Below are positions 1-9,854 of a stretch of DNA of 64,000 nt, one piece after another. How positions within the stretch are numbered: position 1 is the first letter of the stretch; every line of letters starts with the position of its first letter. Under the pieces are notes generated by a model, which saw only the letters and a program-made list of their open reading frames with translations, searched no databases and was not told where the DNA came from. The translations under genes were made by a program, and so were the position numbers. The DNA comes from Nostoc sp. CENA543 (GTDB lineage: Bacteria > Cyanobacteriota > Cyanobacteriia > Cyanobacteriales > Nostocaceae), in contig NZ_CP023278.1 of the NCBI RefSeq assembly GCF_002896875.1, forward strand, positions 2,542,001 through 2,606,000, in the 5' to 3' direction.

Positions 1-1147
1 CTTCTTTTGGCAGTGGTGGTGATAGAGACTCTGCTTTAAATGGTTCAGCCTGGTATTGCTTGACCCAAGAACGGAACTCAGACACAAACAAGTCTGCTTT
101 AGTTGGTAAATAAAACGCTTTAGTAAAGTTAGCACTACCACCAAGTTTTTCTAGATAGCGTTCTTGGTAATGTAAGAAAATCTGATCGTCTTCCAGGACG
201 CGATTTTGACCCAGATGAGAATACCAACGCGGAGTCAGCTTTAGAAATATGCCTGGTAATTTGGATGAAAACTTGAAAGGAAAACGGGCAAATAAACGAC
301 ATTCTCCCTTACGAATAGGAGTCGCATAAACTACTGTGAGTGTTCTGCCATATTGTTTAGAGGTGAGGTCATGCCACATTAATCCAGGTGCAATAAACGT
401 GGTGTCTTGTCGTCCTAAAGTTCCTTTGCGTGGGCCTTCTGCCCAAGTCCCTTTAAAACCCCACTTGCCTGATTCTGTAATCTCTAAATTGACTGGAGAC
501 ACATTAGCCCGATTTCCGACGGTACGGTGATGAGTGTAAGGAATATGGCTGGTGTCAAGCACATTTTCCATTAATGTCAGTGCATCATAGGGTAAATCTC
601 TAAATGTGTTCAGGCAAACCCAACCATCTGGCTCGTCTTCTAATGCTTCAACTATAGGAACAAGAGTTTTATCTGCATTTTCGGCTTTGCCCGGATAGAC
701 AAACAACAGTCCTTGACAAACTTTAGTCGGTAGAGACTTTACACAAGCCCGTGGCGAAACTTCTGCTTTTGTCTGTTGTGTTTGCTGCGGGATACTCTCA
801 CATTTACCTGTCCCCGAAAAAGCCCAGCCATGATAAGGACATTCTAACCATCCCTCATGATTAATTCTGCCTTCTGAAAGCGGTGCTAAACGATGTGGAC
901 ATTGATCTATAAATGCGCGCCATGTCTGTGCATTTTTGTCCCACCATAGAACAATATCTTGCTCTAACAAAGTAAAGCGAGTAAGTTGAGATTTATCGAG
1001 GTCTTCCAGGTAGTGAACAGGATACCAAACTTCTTGCCAATCGAAGCTATTTGGATCTAATCCACCGGCAGGTAACGCTTGTAATAAGTTAGTTGGAGTT
1101 GTGACTGCTTGTGGAGAACTCTCTTGAGGTAAAACACTCTGGGACAT
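1..1147 (-). CDS. Rieske non-heme iron oxygenase, pheophorbide a oxygenase (PaO)-like, partial
   Basis: Starts at ATG 1147 and reads without a stop to the window edge, so the C-terminus is missing (382 codons visible; the family is usually about 440-480). I see a Rieske [2Fe-2S] site CPH (C83, H85) and CPYHGW (C103, H106), followed by a mononuclear iron motif ENVLDTSHIPYTHH with D197, H200 and H205. This arrangement, with the PaO-type C-terminal region beginning after it, places it with pheophorbide a oxygenase/Lls1, chlorophyllide a oxygenase and Tic55-like proteins, which use ferredoxin-derived electrons to oxygenate tetrapyrroles. The substrate in cyanobacteria is not settled. The CxxC motif expected near the end would lie outside the window. 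It is not obviously in an operon with the next gene, 115 bp upstream. Confidence 0.85.
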   Translation of the reverse strand, partial: MSQSVLPQESSPQAVTTPTNLLQALPAGGLDPNSFDWQEVWYPVHYLEDLDKSQLTRFTLLEQDIVLWWDKNAQTWRAFIDQCPHRLAPLSEGRINHEGWLECPYHGWAFSGTGKCESIPQQTQQTKAEVSPRACVKSLPTKVCQGLLFVYPGKAENADKTLVPIVEALEDEPDGWVCLNTFRDLPYDALTLMENVLDTSHIPYTHHRTVGNRANVSPVNLEITESGKWGFKGTWAEGPRKGTLGRQDTTFIAPGLMWHDLTSKQYGRTLTVVYATPIRKGECRLFARFPFKFSSKLPGIFLKLTPRWYSHLGQNRVLEDDQIFLHYQERYLEKLGGSANFTKAFYLPTKADLFVSEFRSWVKQYQAEPFKAESLSPPLPKE

Positions 1148-1261
1148 GATGCAATTGAGTAACTATGTTATTTTCCATCCACCAAAAATGTAACTATTTT
1201 TTAATTCTATTGGCGAGAAAAAGTTGAGGAATCAGTCTTGAGTCTCAAGTAGTTCAGGTTT

Positions 1262-4060
1262 CTAGAGGGCAATTTCAGCTTTCATCACAGTAGTATCGCT
1301 GGTAACTTCCACACGAAAGCCGAGTTTTTCACAAACTCGTTGCATCCCGTAATTATCAGCTAGGATATCAGCCCTGATGTGGGTAATTTGCTCATCACGC
1401 CCGACTTGTAGTAGTCTTTTGACAAGTTCTGTACCTATGCCTTGACATTGATAGCGATCGCTGACTAACATTGCAAACTCAGCAGTATTTGTCCCATGCA
1501 ATTTACTCAATCTTCCCACTGCCAAGATTTGCCGTGTTCCGGTTTGAGCATCTTGATGTTCCACCACTAAGGCCATTTCACGGTCATAATCAATAAAGCA
1601 GATACGGGTTAACCGTTCGTGGGTAATGCGGTGGCTTAATTTCATCATGTGGAAGTAGCGAAAATAAACGCTTTCTTCGGAAAGTGTCTCGTGAAATTTC
1701 ACCATTAATGGTTCGTCTTCGGGACGAATGGGACGGATAGTTACAGGTGTACCGTCTTTCATTGTCCACTCTCCCACATATTGCGTAGGATAGGGACGAA
1801 TGGCTAACTTGGGTAATTGCGCTTCTGTAGTTTCCGACTCATGCAGCACTACCCGCGCATCTAAAGCAATTAATCCACCATTACCTTGATTGTGTGGGCT
1901 GGGAGGAGTCGCCAACAAGGGATTAATATCAATTTCTTTAATCCAACGCTGTTCAACTACCAAGTGACTAAACGCCACTAATAGTTGTTCTAGGGCATCC
2001 ATATCAATACTTTGCCTACCCCGCACACCTTTAAGGGCTTTGTAAATTTTAGTGTGTTCCATCATCCGCCGCGCCAAAGTTGTATTTAGTGGAGGTAGTG
2101 CGATCGCTCTATCTTGAAACACTTCTACTAATTGTCCCCCAGTCCCAAACAACAACACTGGCCCAAATTGCGGATCTAAACTACTACCAATAATCAGTTC
2201 GTAGCCGTCCATTTTCACCATTGGCTGCACAGTCACACCCAAAAAATGAGGTGACTGTTGACTATCGACTGTTACAAATTTTTCGCGCACATTAGCTTCT
2301 ATAGTCCGATAAGCACGCCTGACTGCATCTGCATCTTGTAAATTTAACTGGACACCGCCGACATCTGTTTTATGGGTGATGGTTTGGGAATAGAGTTTTA
2401 CCACCACTGGATAACCCAAATTTTCGGCACATCGCACTGCTTCATCTTCAGTAGCAGCGACACAAGTGGCAACAATGGGAATACCATAGGCAGCTAAAAT
2501 CTGTTTTGATTCATATTCCGTTAAGATAGTCCTTCCTGCCTGACGCGCCGAGGAGATAATATTTTCTACTAAATTGCGATAGGGAATTCCATTACCTGCG
2601 TCAATTGCTGGTAATACTGGCGTTTCGTAGATACCGCGCAGGTTATAGCTAGATTGCCACATATAACTAAACACTCGCGCCGCCGTATCTGGGTAAGGAT
2701 AAGTGGGGATGCGTTGACGATTGAGCATGATTTCCCCCTCTGCGACATCTGCACCCCCCATCCAACTAGCGAGGATGGGTTTACCTGGGATTTGGGCGTA
2801 GGGTTTTAACTGTTCTGCTGTTTGGGTGGGGTCAGTCATGGCTTGGGGTGTGAGAATCACCAAAAGGCCATCACTGTTGGGATCTTTTGCTGCAATTTCC
2901 AAAGCTTGGGTATAGCGTTGGGGATCAGCATCACCTAGAATATCAATCGGGTTATTGTGACTCCAGTGTTGGGGAAGAATTTTGTTGAGAGAGTCTATAA
3001 CTTCTGGGGAAATCGCGGCTAGTTCGCCGCCAGTTTCAATTAAAGCATCAGTTGCCAGTACCCCAGGCCCCCCAGCATTGGTGAGAATTGTTAATCTTGG
3101 CCCTTGGGGACGGGGTTGTTTTGCTAGTACCTCCGCCATATCAAATAAATCAGAAATGCTGTCAACCCTTAACACCCCACAACGTCGGAATGCTGCATCT
3201 AAAACTGCATCACTACCAGCTAAAGCCCCAGTGTGGGAAGCGGCGGCTTTAGCGGCTGCGGCTGTACGTCCGGCTTTAATCACAATAATCGGTTTGGTCA
3301 ATGCAACTTCTCGTGCAGCCGAGATAAAAGACCGGGCATCACCGATAGATTCCATGTAGATAACGATACTTTTGGTTTGGGGGTCATCACCCAAGTAATA
3401 AATCAAGTCTCCCCAACCCACATCTAACATTGAACCGATGGAAACAAACGCGCTAAACCCGACATTTTCCCGCACACTCCAATCTAGAATGGCGGTACAC
3501 AACGCCCCACTTTGACTCAGAAAACCCACATTCCCAGAACGCGCCATTGCACTGGCAAATGTGGCATTTAAACCGCTTTGAGGACTCATCACACCCAAGC
3601 AATTGGGGCCGATGATGCGGATTTTACCTCGTCGTGCTTGGGTTAAGATTTCCTGTTCTAAAGCGATGCCTTCCGCACCAGCTTCTTTAAAACCAGCCGA
3701 AATAATAATTGCTCCTTTCACCCCTGCATCGACACATTCAGCAATTACACCAGGAACTGTGGGGGCTGGTGTAGCAATTACTGCTAAATCCACCTGTTCT
3801 GGAATTTCGGCAATTGAGGGATAGGCTTTGATTCCGAGGACACTATGGCGTTTGGGATTGACAGGGAAAACTGTACCGCCAAAGGGACTGCTAATTAAAT
3901 TCCATAAAATCGTGCGTCCAACGCTACTCGCTTTTTCACTCGCACCAATGACAGCAACACTTTGGGGTGCAAAAATGGCATGGAGAGGATTGACCTTCTC
4001 TGCCTGCAAAATATCATAAGCGCGATCAATATTGGTAGTGGGCTTAAGAGATTGTGGCAT
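1262..4060 (-). CDS. ADP-forming acyl-CoA synthetase-like protein fused to GNAT acetyltransferase
   Basis: A 932-residue fusion. Residues about 27-125 form a CoA-binding Rossmann domain (VAVIGAS), followed by succinyl-CoA-ligase-like domains, an ATP-grasp domain at about 505-730 and a C-terminal GNAT domain at about 775-930. The same order occurs in protein acetyltransferase Pat/PatZ and in NDP-forming acetate-CoA ligases. The motif ASHTGALAG, with His about residue 276, matches the phosphohistidine of genuine ADP-forming acyl-CoA synthetases, so ligase activity may persist beside acetyltransferase activity. I chose ATG 4060, preceded by GGAGG, rather than the TTG one codon upstream. It may act on acetyl-CoA/acetate balance or acetylate metabolic enzymes; the sequence does not tell which. 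It stands alone on this strand, 235 bp downstream of hoxW. Confidence 0.85.
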   Translation of the reverse strand: MPQSLKPTTNIDRAYDILQAEKVNPLHAIFAPQSVAVIGASEKASSVGRTILWNLISSPFGGTVFPVNPKRHSVLGIKAYPSIAEIPEQVDLAVIATPAPTVPGVIAECVDAGVKGAIIISAGFKEAGAEGIALEQEILTQARRGKIRIIGPNCLGVMSPQSGLNATFASAMARSGNVGFLSQSGALCTAILDWSVRENVGFSAFVSIGSMLDVGWGDLIYYLGDDPQTKSIVIYMESIGDARSFISAAREVALTKPIIVIKAGRTAAAAKAAASHTGALAGSDAVLDAAFRRCGVLRVDSISDLFDMAEVLAKQPRPQGPRLTILTNAGGPGVLATDALIETGGELAAISPEVIDSLNKILPQHWSHNNPIDILGDADPQRYTQALEIAAKDPNSDGLLVILTPQAMTDPTQTAEQLKPYAQIPGKPILASWMGGADVAEGEIMLNRQRIPTYPYPDTAARVFSYMWQSSYNLRGIYETPVLPAIDAGNGIPYRNLVENIISSARQAGRTILTEYESKQILAAYGIPIVATCVAATEDEAVRCAENLGYPVVVKLYSQTITHKTDVGGVQLNLQDADAVRRAYRTIEANVREKFVTVDSQQSPHFLGVTVQPMVKMDGYELIIGSSLDPQFGPVLLFGTGGQLVEVFQDRAIALPPLNTTLARRMMEHTKIYKALKGVRGRQSIDMDALEQLLVAFSHLVVEQRWIKEIDINPLLATPPSPHNQGNGGLIALDARVVLHESETTEAQLPKLAIRPYPTQYVGEWTMKDGTPVTIRPIRPEDEPLMVKFHETLSEESVYFRYFHMMKLSHRITHERLTRICFIDYDREMALVVEHQDAQTGTRQILAVGRLSKLHGTNTAEFAMLVSDRYQCQGIGTELVKRLLQVGRDEQITHIRADILADNYGMQRVCEKLGFRVEVTSDTTVMKAEIAL

Positions 4061-4113
4061 CAATCCTCCAGATGATCAATTAGCATGGTGAGCAATTTAA
4101 CTGTGCTTGACAG

Positions 4114-4188
4114 TGGTGAGTGCTGAGTGCTGTTAGCGGTAGCGGGGCGTTTAGCCCGTGCTGAGTTGTGAGTGGCGAGTGCTGAGTG
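4114..4188. repeat. Interspersed repeat copy (GGGGCGTTTAGCCC hairpin core with GTGCTGAGT units)
   Basis: Contains GTTAGCGGTAGCGGGGCG, with a small hairpin GGGC-GTTTA-GCCC, flanked by degenerate GTGCTGAGT heptamer-like units. The same element, in the opposite orientation, occurs near 17150, 18647 and 20271 inside the hox cluster and as a tandem pair near 49304-49360. It lies between the synthetase gene and hoxW. Confidence 0.8.
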
Positions 4189-4298
4189 AAAACTCAGTTT
4201 TTTCAAGGTGGTGAGCAATCAAAACTGTTCTCAGTTCTGTGACTACGATTATAAAGTTCAAACTTTTTCAGTCAGGATAGATAAGGATATATCTATAT

Positions 4299-4775
4299 CT
4301 AAACTAATTCTTGAACTTCTACCCAATAGGTGTGGATTCTGTCCAAAATTTGAATGATTTTTAATAAAGCTAGTGATTTACCGATTTCAGCAATTCGGGA
4401 GAGGCGATCGCCAATTTCAAAGTTAAATCCTGGTATCGTTAATAACCAAGCTGTCGGAGAATAGCCGTATAAAGCCTGAGTTAAAGCTAACAGCGATCGC
4501 GGATCACAAATATGAACACTGTGATCTAAATCATCCGCCGGTGAGAGGGGTTGTATTTGCACATCCCAGTCATCGGTAGGTAAACAAGCATCTACAAATA
4601 TAGCTAAATCTGTTTTTGCTAAAGACGCTGCCAAATCTGGTGTTAGCTGTTGTATAGCCAAGGATTTTACAGAAGGTAAATGCCAATTAGCAATTTCATT
4701 GGCTATTTGCTGTCCTATGCCATCATCGCTTCTCAGTTCGTTACCGTATCCGATTACCATCACAGTCTTATTCAT
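4299..4775 (-). CDS. hoxW: Hydrogenase maturation endopeptidase, HoxW-type
   Basis: 158 residues, the usual size of the HyaD/HybD/HoxW peptidase family (M52). N-terminal GYGNELRSDDGIG carries the first metal-binding acidic residue (D17), FVDAC gives D62, and H85 or H88 supplies the third ligand. These enzymes clip the C-terminal extension of the NiFe hydrogenase large subunit after nickel insertion. The bidirectional HoxH encoded about 11 kb away on the same strand keeps such an extension, and no other hydrogenase large subunit is in the window, so HoxW is the natural assignment over HupW. It is monocistronic here. Its upstream region shares an exact 18-bp sequence with the region upstream of the usp-hox cluster. 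Confidence 0.82.
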   Translation of the reverse strand: MNKTVMVIGYGNELRSDDGIGQQIANEIANWHLPSVKSLAIQQLTPDLAASLAKTDLAIFVDACLPTDDWDVQIQPLSPADDLDHSVHICDPRSLLALTQALYGYSPTAWLLTIPGFNFEIGDRLSRIAEIGKSLALLKIIQILDRIHTYWVEVQELV

Positions 4776-5303
4776 TGTTTAACTCTCTAGATATCAAAAA
4801 TTGCCAATTTCAGAATGTAGTAAAACTCAGCAAATTTATCAGTATTCTTTTATTAAGTTGTTCAATTTGAAACAATAAACGAACAATTTGAGGAAGTTGT
4901 GAGGGATGGGAAATAAGGGACTTCCAACTTAAAAAATGTACTATCACTGTGTAGGCAGAGGGGCAGGGGGCAGGGGGCAGGGGGCAGGGGGAAAAATCAC
5001 GATGTCTGCTCTCGGAAATTGGATAATTTATTTTCTGGAAGTCCCTAAGCAGGGGAGGCAGGAGAGGAAAGAGGTTTATTTTTCGGTAATTCTTCTCTCC
5101 TGCTGTCTACCTGACTTAACCAAAAAATTTCTTACCCTTACACCCCCACACCCTTACACCCTTACACCCCTAAATCCTGAGTTTTTAGATTTTTTAATTT
5201 TTTATTTGGAATTATCACCTAGCAGCTATGGTAATTCTATGATTAACTTGTGTAGCGCAACACAATCAAACACCGACCCAATATTCTGATGTGAGGCTGT
5301 TTT
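4776..5303. other. Intergenic region with short tandem repeats, hoxW to pentapeptide gene
   Basis: The part near hoxW (4776-4920) is AT-rich and should hold the hoxW promoter. The rest contains (GGGGCAG)n at about 4955-4992 and (ACACCCTT)-type units at about 5138-5172. The open frame across 4936-5289 is made largely of these repeats and I do not accept it as a gene. Confidence 0.7.
4885..4902 (-). promoter_or_regulatory. 18-bp sequence shared with the usp-hox upstream region
   Basis: AATTTGAGGAAGTTGTGA on the plus strand (TCACAACTTCCTCAAATT in the direction of hoxW), centred about 118 bp upstream of the hoxW start. The identical 18-mer lies at 23357-23374, about 135 bp upstream of usp, in the same orientation relative to its gene. 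Likely a shared control or promoter element; the binding protein is unknown. Confidence 0.5.
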
Positions 5304-5690
5304 ATGTCTGAAGTTAATTACCAACAGCCAATTAGTACAGTAGCCACTCTGATGGAAAAGTACCATCTGGGTGAGAGGGATTTTAGCCGAGCCGAATTAG
5401 GTGATGCGGATTTGCAAGGCGTTAACTTGAAAGGCTCTGATTTGAGTTACGCTGATTTGAGTACAGCTAATCTCAGTGGTGCAAATCTCAGGGGTACTGA
5501 TTTGAGCTTTGCTGATTTGAGTCAAGCTAATTTACAAAATGCAGACTTACGAGGAGCAATGTTAATGTCGGCGGATTTGCGTCACGCCAACTTGCAAGGA
5601 GCAATGTTAGAAAAAGCTGATTGCGATCGCACTACTCATTTTCCCACCAACTTTGACCCCATAACCGCCGGTTTGCAGAACAAAGATTAG
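5304..5690 (+). CDS. Pentapeptide repeat protein
   Basis: 128 residues. After about 25 N-terminal residues nearly the whole chain follows the A(D/N)LXX pentapeptide rule (for example ADLSYADLSTANLSGANL), which folds as a right-handed quadrilateral beta-helix. There is no signal peptide or membrane segment. GAGG lies ahead of ATG 5304. Such small pentapeptide proteins are very numerous in filamentous cyanobacteria and most have no known function. The neighbours do not suggest one here. Confidence 0.85.
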   Translation: MSEVNYQQPISTVATLMEKYHLGERDFSRAELGDADLQGVNLKGSDLSYADLSTANLSGANLRGTDLSFADLSQANLQNADLRGAMLMSADLRHANLQGAMLEKADCDRTTHFPTNFDPITAGLQNKD

Positions 5691-6074
5691 TCCTCAGCAA
5701 CACGGGAAAATTCAGGACAAGGGGCAGGGGGGCAGGGAGCAGGGGGGAGAACCCCATACATAAATGTAGAGGATTAGAGGATTGAAGTAAAAACGTAAGG
5801 GGGTATTATTCCTTGCACTTATGCGTATTGAAATAAATATTTTTACTTTCTAGCATAAATAATGGTGCTTTAATCCCTGCTGGCAGGTAAAAACGAATTT
5901 CCCCCTTGCACCCTACACCCTGCTCTCCTGCCTCTTGTGGTCAAATATGATCCGCATATTCTTAAAGAAATCCTGAAGTTTCTCATAGTTAATGACAAAA
6001 GTTACTTTCAGGTGGAGAAAATATGTAATTATTACTAACGAGATTAAATATATCTAATTAATAGAGTTAACTAG
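5691..6074. other. Intergenic region with GGGGCAG repeat and palindromic tail
   Basis: Positions about 5714-5772 hold a G-rich tract followed by AACCCCATACATAAATGTAG; the same composite block recurs at about 34962-35015. The remainder is AT-rich, presumably the promoter and leader of the downstream adhesin gene. No gene seen. Confidence 0.65.
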
Positions 6075-9000
6075 GTGTTGCTTCACCACTGCCTACACAA
6101 ATTACAAACATCTCCCTATTGTCTCACAGCGACAATAATCTTTGCTGTGACGACATCTGTTATACTAAATCACAGCCAAACTGCTGTAGCAGAGATTATT
6201 GAAGATAAAACATTACCCGATAATTCTCAAGTTACCTTATCTCGTAGAACTTTCTTAATTGAAGGTGGCACTCAGATTGGGAATAATCTATTTCACAGTT
6301 TCTCTGAGTTTTCTTTACCAGAAAATTACATAGCTTACTTTAATAATCATACAGATATTCAAAATATTTTTAGTCGTGTTACAGGCAACAAAGCATCTTA
6401 TATCAATGGGTTAATTCAGGTAAATCCAGGAGCGAATCTATTTCTTATTAATCCTAACGGTATCAGTTTTGGTGCCAAAGCGCAATTGCGAATCGGCGGC
6501 TCATTTTTTGCCAGTACCGCTAATAGTATTAATTTTAATAATGGTGAAAAATTTAGTACCAAACCCGAAGAAAGTTCACCTTTACTGACAGTCAAAACTC
6601 CCATCGGCTTACAAATTGGCATAGATAAAGAAAAGCCTCTGACTAAAGTTGAAACGCTGGAAACACCCATTGGGCTAGAATTCGCCTCCAAGCCAGGGAA
6701 TATCATTGTTCAAGGCGAATCCCTGTTAGATAGAGCTAACCTACAAGTACCCTTTGATCAAACATTAGCTTTAGTCGGTGGCGATATATTTTTAGAAAAT
6801 GCCGATTTGAGTATCTCAAGGTTTGGAGGAAGAATAGAATTAGGCAGTGTAGCATCAGCAGGTTTTGTAGGCTTAACATCCACGAAATTAGGTACTATTC
6901 TTAACTTTGACCAAGCCCCTGATTTGGGGAACATTCAGATATCCTCAGCAACAAATATAAATTCTTTGGGTGCTTTGCAAGTTGTAGGGAGAAATATTCT
7001 TATTAATGGCAGTACATTAAAAGCCCAGACTGATATAAATTTGCAGGCGACAGAAAACATCCAACTATCTCATAATAGTTCTATTCACTCACAAGTTTCT
7101 GGGAGAAATAGCGGCGATTTCAACATCAATACGCAAAATTTGTTAATTCAAGATGGGTCTTATCTGGGTATAGATAAAGGTAACTTGAACATCAACGCAT
7201 CAGATACAGTACAACTCAACAGTAACCCCGATACTACCGTACAGGGTTCTAGTCTGCTCTTTGCCACGGCTTCGGGAGATATTAACCAACAAGTGGGAAA
7301 CATAACTATCAATACTCGCCATCTAGTAGTAGACAATGGTTCACAAATTCTCACTAATTCTTCTGGCAGTGCGGCTCCTAGTTTATTAAGTTATGATCAG
7401 GCGATCGCCACAGTTGAAAGAAGTAATATAGCTATCAATGCTACTGAATCCGTCACTTTATCTGGGAGTTCATTAAATGAACTAAATCCCAGTGGTTTAT
7501 TTACTAGAACTTTTGAAGGTGGAGATAGTGGAACTATCACAGTTAACACCAAAGTTTTATCAATTACAGACGGCGCACAGATAGCTACTAATAATTTTAG
7601 TGACAGTCAAGCTGGTAACTTGAGAATTAATGCCACAGATAAACTAGAAATTATTGGTACTTCACGCACAGGGAAAATTTTTGCTGATTTCCTCGGTGGA
7701 GAAATTTTAGTAGATGATCCCGCCCCTGATGCTTCTTTAATATCTTTATCTTCTGCTCAAGGTTTGAGAATTCAAGGTACTCTACCTAGTGGTGTATTTA
7801 CTAACGCGCCAAGCGCGGGAGACGCAGGTAATATTGATATCAAAACCCGCATTTTAGTCACCCAAGATGGTGGACAAATCAGTTCTAATAACTTTAATCG
7901 GGGACATGGTGGTGATGTAACCATCAATGCGTCTGAACAGGTGCAACTTTTGGGGACTTCCCCGAATGGAATATCTAGCGGTTTATTTACCAGAGCAAAT
8001 CCCAGAACCACGGGAGATGCTGGTACATTAAATCTTTTCACTGGTAATTTACTAGTAAAAGATGGGGCGCAGGTAAGCGCAAGTACCTTTGGCGCAGGAA
8101 CAGGGGGAGTTTTAAATGTTGAAGTCACTGACGGAATAAAACTCATCGGTGTTTCGCGTCTCAATGTCCCCAGTGGTTTGTTTACTCAAGCTAATGCTGG
8201 TAGTACCGCAGATGCGGGAGAACTGACTATCAATACCTCTACTCTGTTGGTGCAAAACGGAGCGCAAATCAGCGCAAGTACCTTTGGTACGGGTAATGGT
8301 GGTAATTTGACTGTGAAAGCCACAGCAGGGATTGAATTAATTGGCACTTCTAAAAATGAAAATTTATTCCCAAGTGGTTTGTTTGCTATCACTGCCCGTA
8401 GAGCCACAGGGGATGCGGGTAATCTTACAGATGAAACTTTTGCTAGCACCTACAGCAAAGGCGATACCACAGGGGATGCTGGTAATCTGATAGTAGATAC
8501 TCCTAAATTGTTAGTGCGCGATGGAGCGCAAATTGCCGCTAGCACTAGCAGCGAAGGTAAAGCTGGTAATGTAACAGTGAATGTTCCCGATAGAGTGCAA
8601 ATAATCGGGACGGCTGTAAATGGTGCGTTTCCTAGCGGTTTATTCGTTTCCGGTACTCCAGAGTCTAGCGGTAATGCTGGTAACTTGATCATCAAAACCA
8701 ATGTATTAGAAGTTTTTCACGGTGCAGGGATAGCAGTACGAAATCGAGGAAGCGGTAGTGCAGGTAACTTATTTGTCAATACCCGTTCTATGGAGTTGAA
8801 TAATCAAGCTTTCATCAGTGCTGATACGCGCGGTGTCAGTAATAACCCTAGTCAACTACAGGCTAATATTAACCTTAGTTCTCAAGACCTCATATTGCTG
8901 CGTGGCCGTAGCAGCATCACCACCAATGCCACAGGAAATAATGTGATTGGGGGTAATATTAACATTGATACCAAGTTGTTAGCCGCCTTTGAAAATAGTG

Positions 9001-9548
9001 ATATCAGCGCAAATTCGGCAGATTTTCGGGGTGGTCGTGTGAAAGTCTCAGCGCAAGGTATTATCGGTACACAATATCGTACCTCATTGACTCCAGAAAG
9101 TGATATTACCGCCACTGGGGCAACTCCAGATTTAAGCGGTACTGTGGAAATTAATACTCCAGAAGTAGACCCTAGTCGGGGTTTAACTGAATTGCCGTCA
9201 AATCTGGTTGATGTTTCTAATCAAATAGCACAGAAATGTCACGCTAGCGAAAATAGAGCCAGACAACGCAATCAATTTTTAATCACAGGTAAGGGTGGTA
9301 TACCTACAAATCCCTACGATACACTCCAGAATGAGTCAGCGATCGCCAACTGGATTAATGTGGATAATATCAACAATACTGCTCAAAATCACACTAATTA
9401 CACTAAAATCACTAGTCCACCGGAAACGCCTATTATCGAAGCTCAAGCCTTAGTATCTGATAGTAATGGCAATCTCATTTTAACTGCCAACACCCCTAAT
9501 TTAACATCCCAAAAATCAGCACTTACACACCCAGTTTGTAATAGTTAA
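6075..9548 (+). CDS. Secreted two-partner-type (filamentous haemagglutinin-like) beta-helical protein
   Basis: 1157 residues, GTG start at 6075. Residues about 10-39 look like a signal peptide ending near AVAE. The following 250 residues match the TPS secretion domain of filamentous haemagglutinins, with NPNGISFG and GGSFFAST as landmarks. The rest is a long repetitive beta-helix in which units of the form (L)LVxDGAQISASTFGxGxGG..V, GTS..G.PSGLFT and GDAGN(L) recur many times. In this family the protein is exported through an outer-membrane TpsB/Omp85-like pore and acts at the cell surface. No TpsB gene is in the window, so the partner must be elsewhere. The C-terminal 130 residues after the repeats (two Cys, at QKCHAS and PVCNS) may form a small cap. 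The exact start is uncertain. Confidence 0.82.
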   Translation: MLLHHCLHKLQTSPYCLTATIIFAVTTSVILNHSQTAVAEIIEDKTLPDNSQVTLSRRTFLIEGGTQIGNNLFHSFSEFSLPENYIAYFNNHTDIQNIFSRVTGNKASYINGLIQVNPGANLFLINPNGISFGAKAQLRIGGSFFASTANSINFNNGEKFSTKPEESSPLLTVKTPIGLQIGIDKEKPLTKVETLETPIGLEFASKPGNIIVQGESLLDRANLQVPFDQTLALVGGDIFLENADLSISRFGGRIELGSVASAGFVGLTSTKLGTILNFDQAPDLGNIQISSATNINSLGALQVVGRNILINGSTLKAQTDINLQATENIQLSHNSSIHSQVSGRNSGDFNINTQNLLIQDGSYLGIDKGNLNINASDTVQLNSNPDTTVQGSSLLFATASGDINQQVGNITINTRHLVVDNGSQILTNSSGSAAPSLLSYDQAIATVERSNIAINATESVTLSGSSLNELNPSGLFTRTFEGGDSGTITVNTKVLSITDGAQIATNNFSDSQAGNLRINATDKLEIIGTSRTGKIFADFLGGEILVDDPAPDASLISLSSAQGLRIQGTLPSGVFTNAPSAGDAGNIDIKTRILVTQDGGQISSNNFNRGHGGDVTINASEQVQLLGTSPNGISSGLFTRANPRTTGDAGTLNLFTGNLLVKDGAQVSASTFGAGTGGVLNVEVTDGIKLIGVSRLNVPSGLFTQANAGSTADAGELTINTSTLLVQNGAQISASTFGTGNGGNLTVKATAGIELIGTSKNENLFPSGLFAITARRATGDAGNLTDETFASTYSKGDTTGDAGNLIVDTPKLLVRDGAQIAASTSSEGKAGNVTVNVPDRVQIIGTAVNGAFPSGLFVSGTPESSGNAGNLIIKTNVLEVFHGAGIAVRNRGSGSAGNLFVNTRSMELNNQAFISADTRGVSNNPSQLQANINLSSQDLILLRGRSSITTNATGNNVIGGNINIDTKLLAAFENSDISANSADFRGGRVKVSAQGIIGTQYRTSLTPESDITATGATPDLSGTVEINTPEVDPSRGLTELPSNLVDVSNQIAQKCHASENRARQRNQFLITGKGGIPTNPYDTLQNESAIANWINVDNINNTAQNHTNYTKITSPPETPIIEAQALVSDSNGNLILTANTPNLTSQKSALTHPVCNS

Positions 9549-9854
9549 AATTAGCTACATCAAATTACAAAATACTTAATAATTACCGTAAATATTTATT
9601 CTGAAATAATGAATTATATTTCTGGAAAATATGGTGTACAGGAATTATCCTAGACTTTTAAAGTAATTAAAAGTGAGCTTAGAGATGAATGACAGCAAAA
9701 TTTTGTTGTCACTACTTTGATGTGTCGATTTTGGTTTGAAATTAAGCAATATAGAGATTTAATCAACAAAATTCATCACAGAAAATGGCATTTACTCAGT
9801 ATTAGCTCACTTTAGCAGTAGGTGCAAGTATTTCACGTTTGCAACGTAAAAAAA
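9549..9854. other. Intergenic region, adhesin to pfkA
   Basis: About 300 bp of AT-rich DNA. It should hold the pfkA promoter. I see no gene, repeat family or clear terminator. Confidence 0.5.

Noticed and set aside
2982-3359. 125-codon plus-strand open frame inside the synthetase/GNAT gene
   Set aside because: Antisense shadow of a well-conserved coding region.
4936-5289. 117-codon open frame on the plus strand
   Set aside because: Largely translation of (GGGGCAG)n and (ACACCCTT)n repeats; no protein features.
8186-8701. Long minus-strand open frames inside the adhesin gene
   Set aside because: They are the antisense of its regular beta-helical repeats; codon pattern and TPS domain support the plus strand only.
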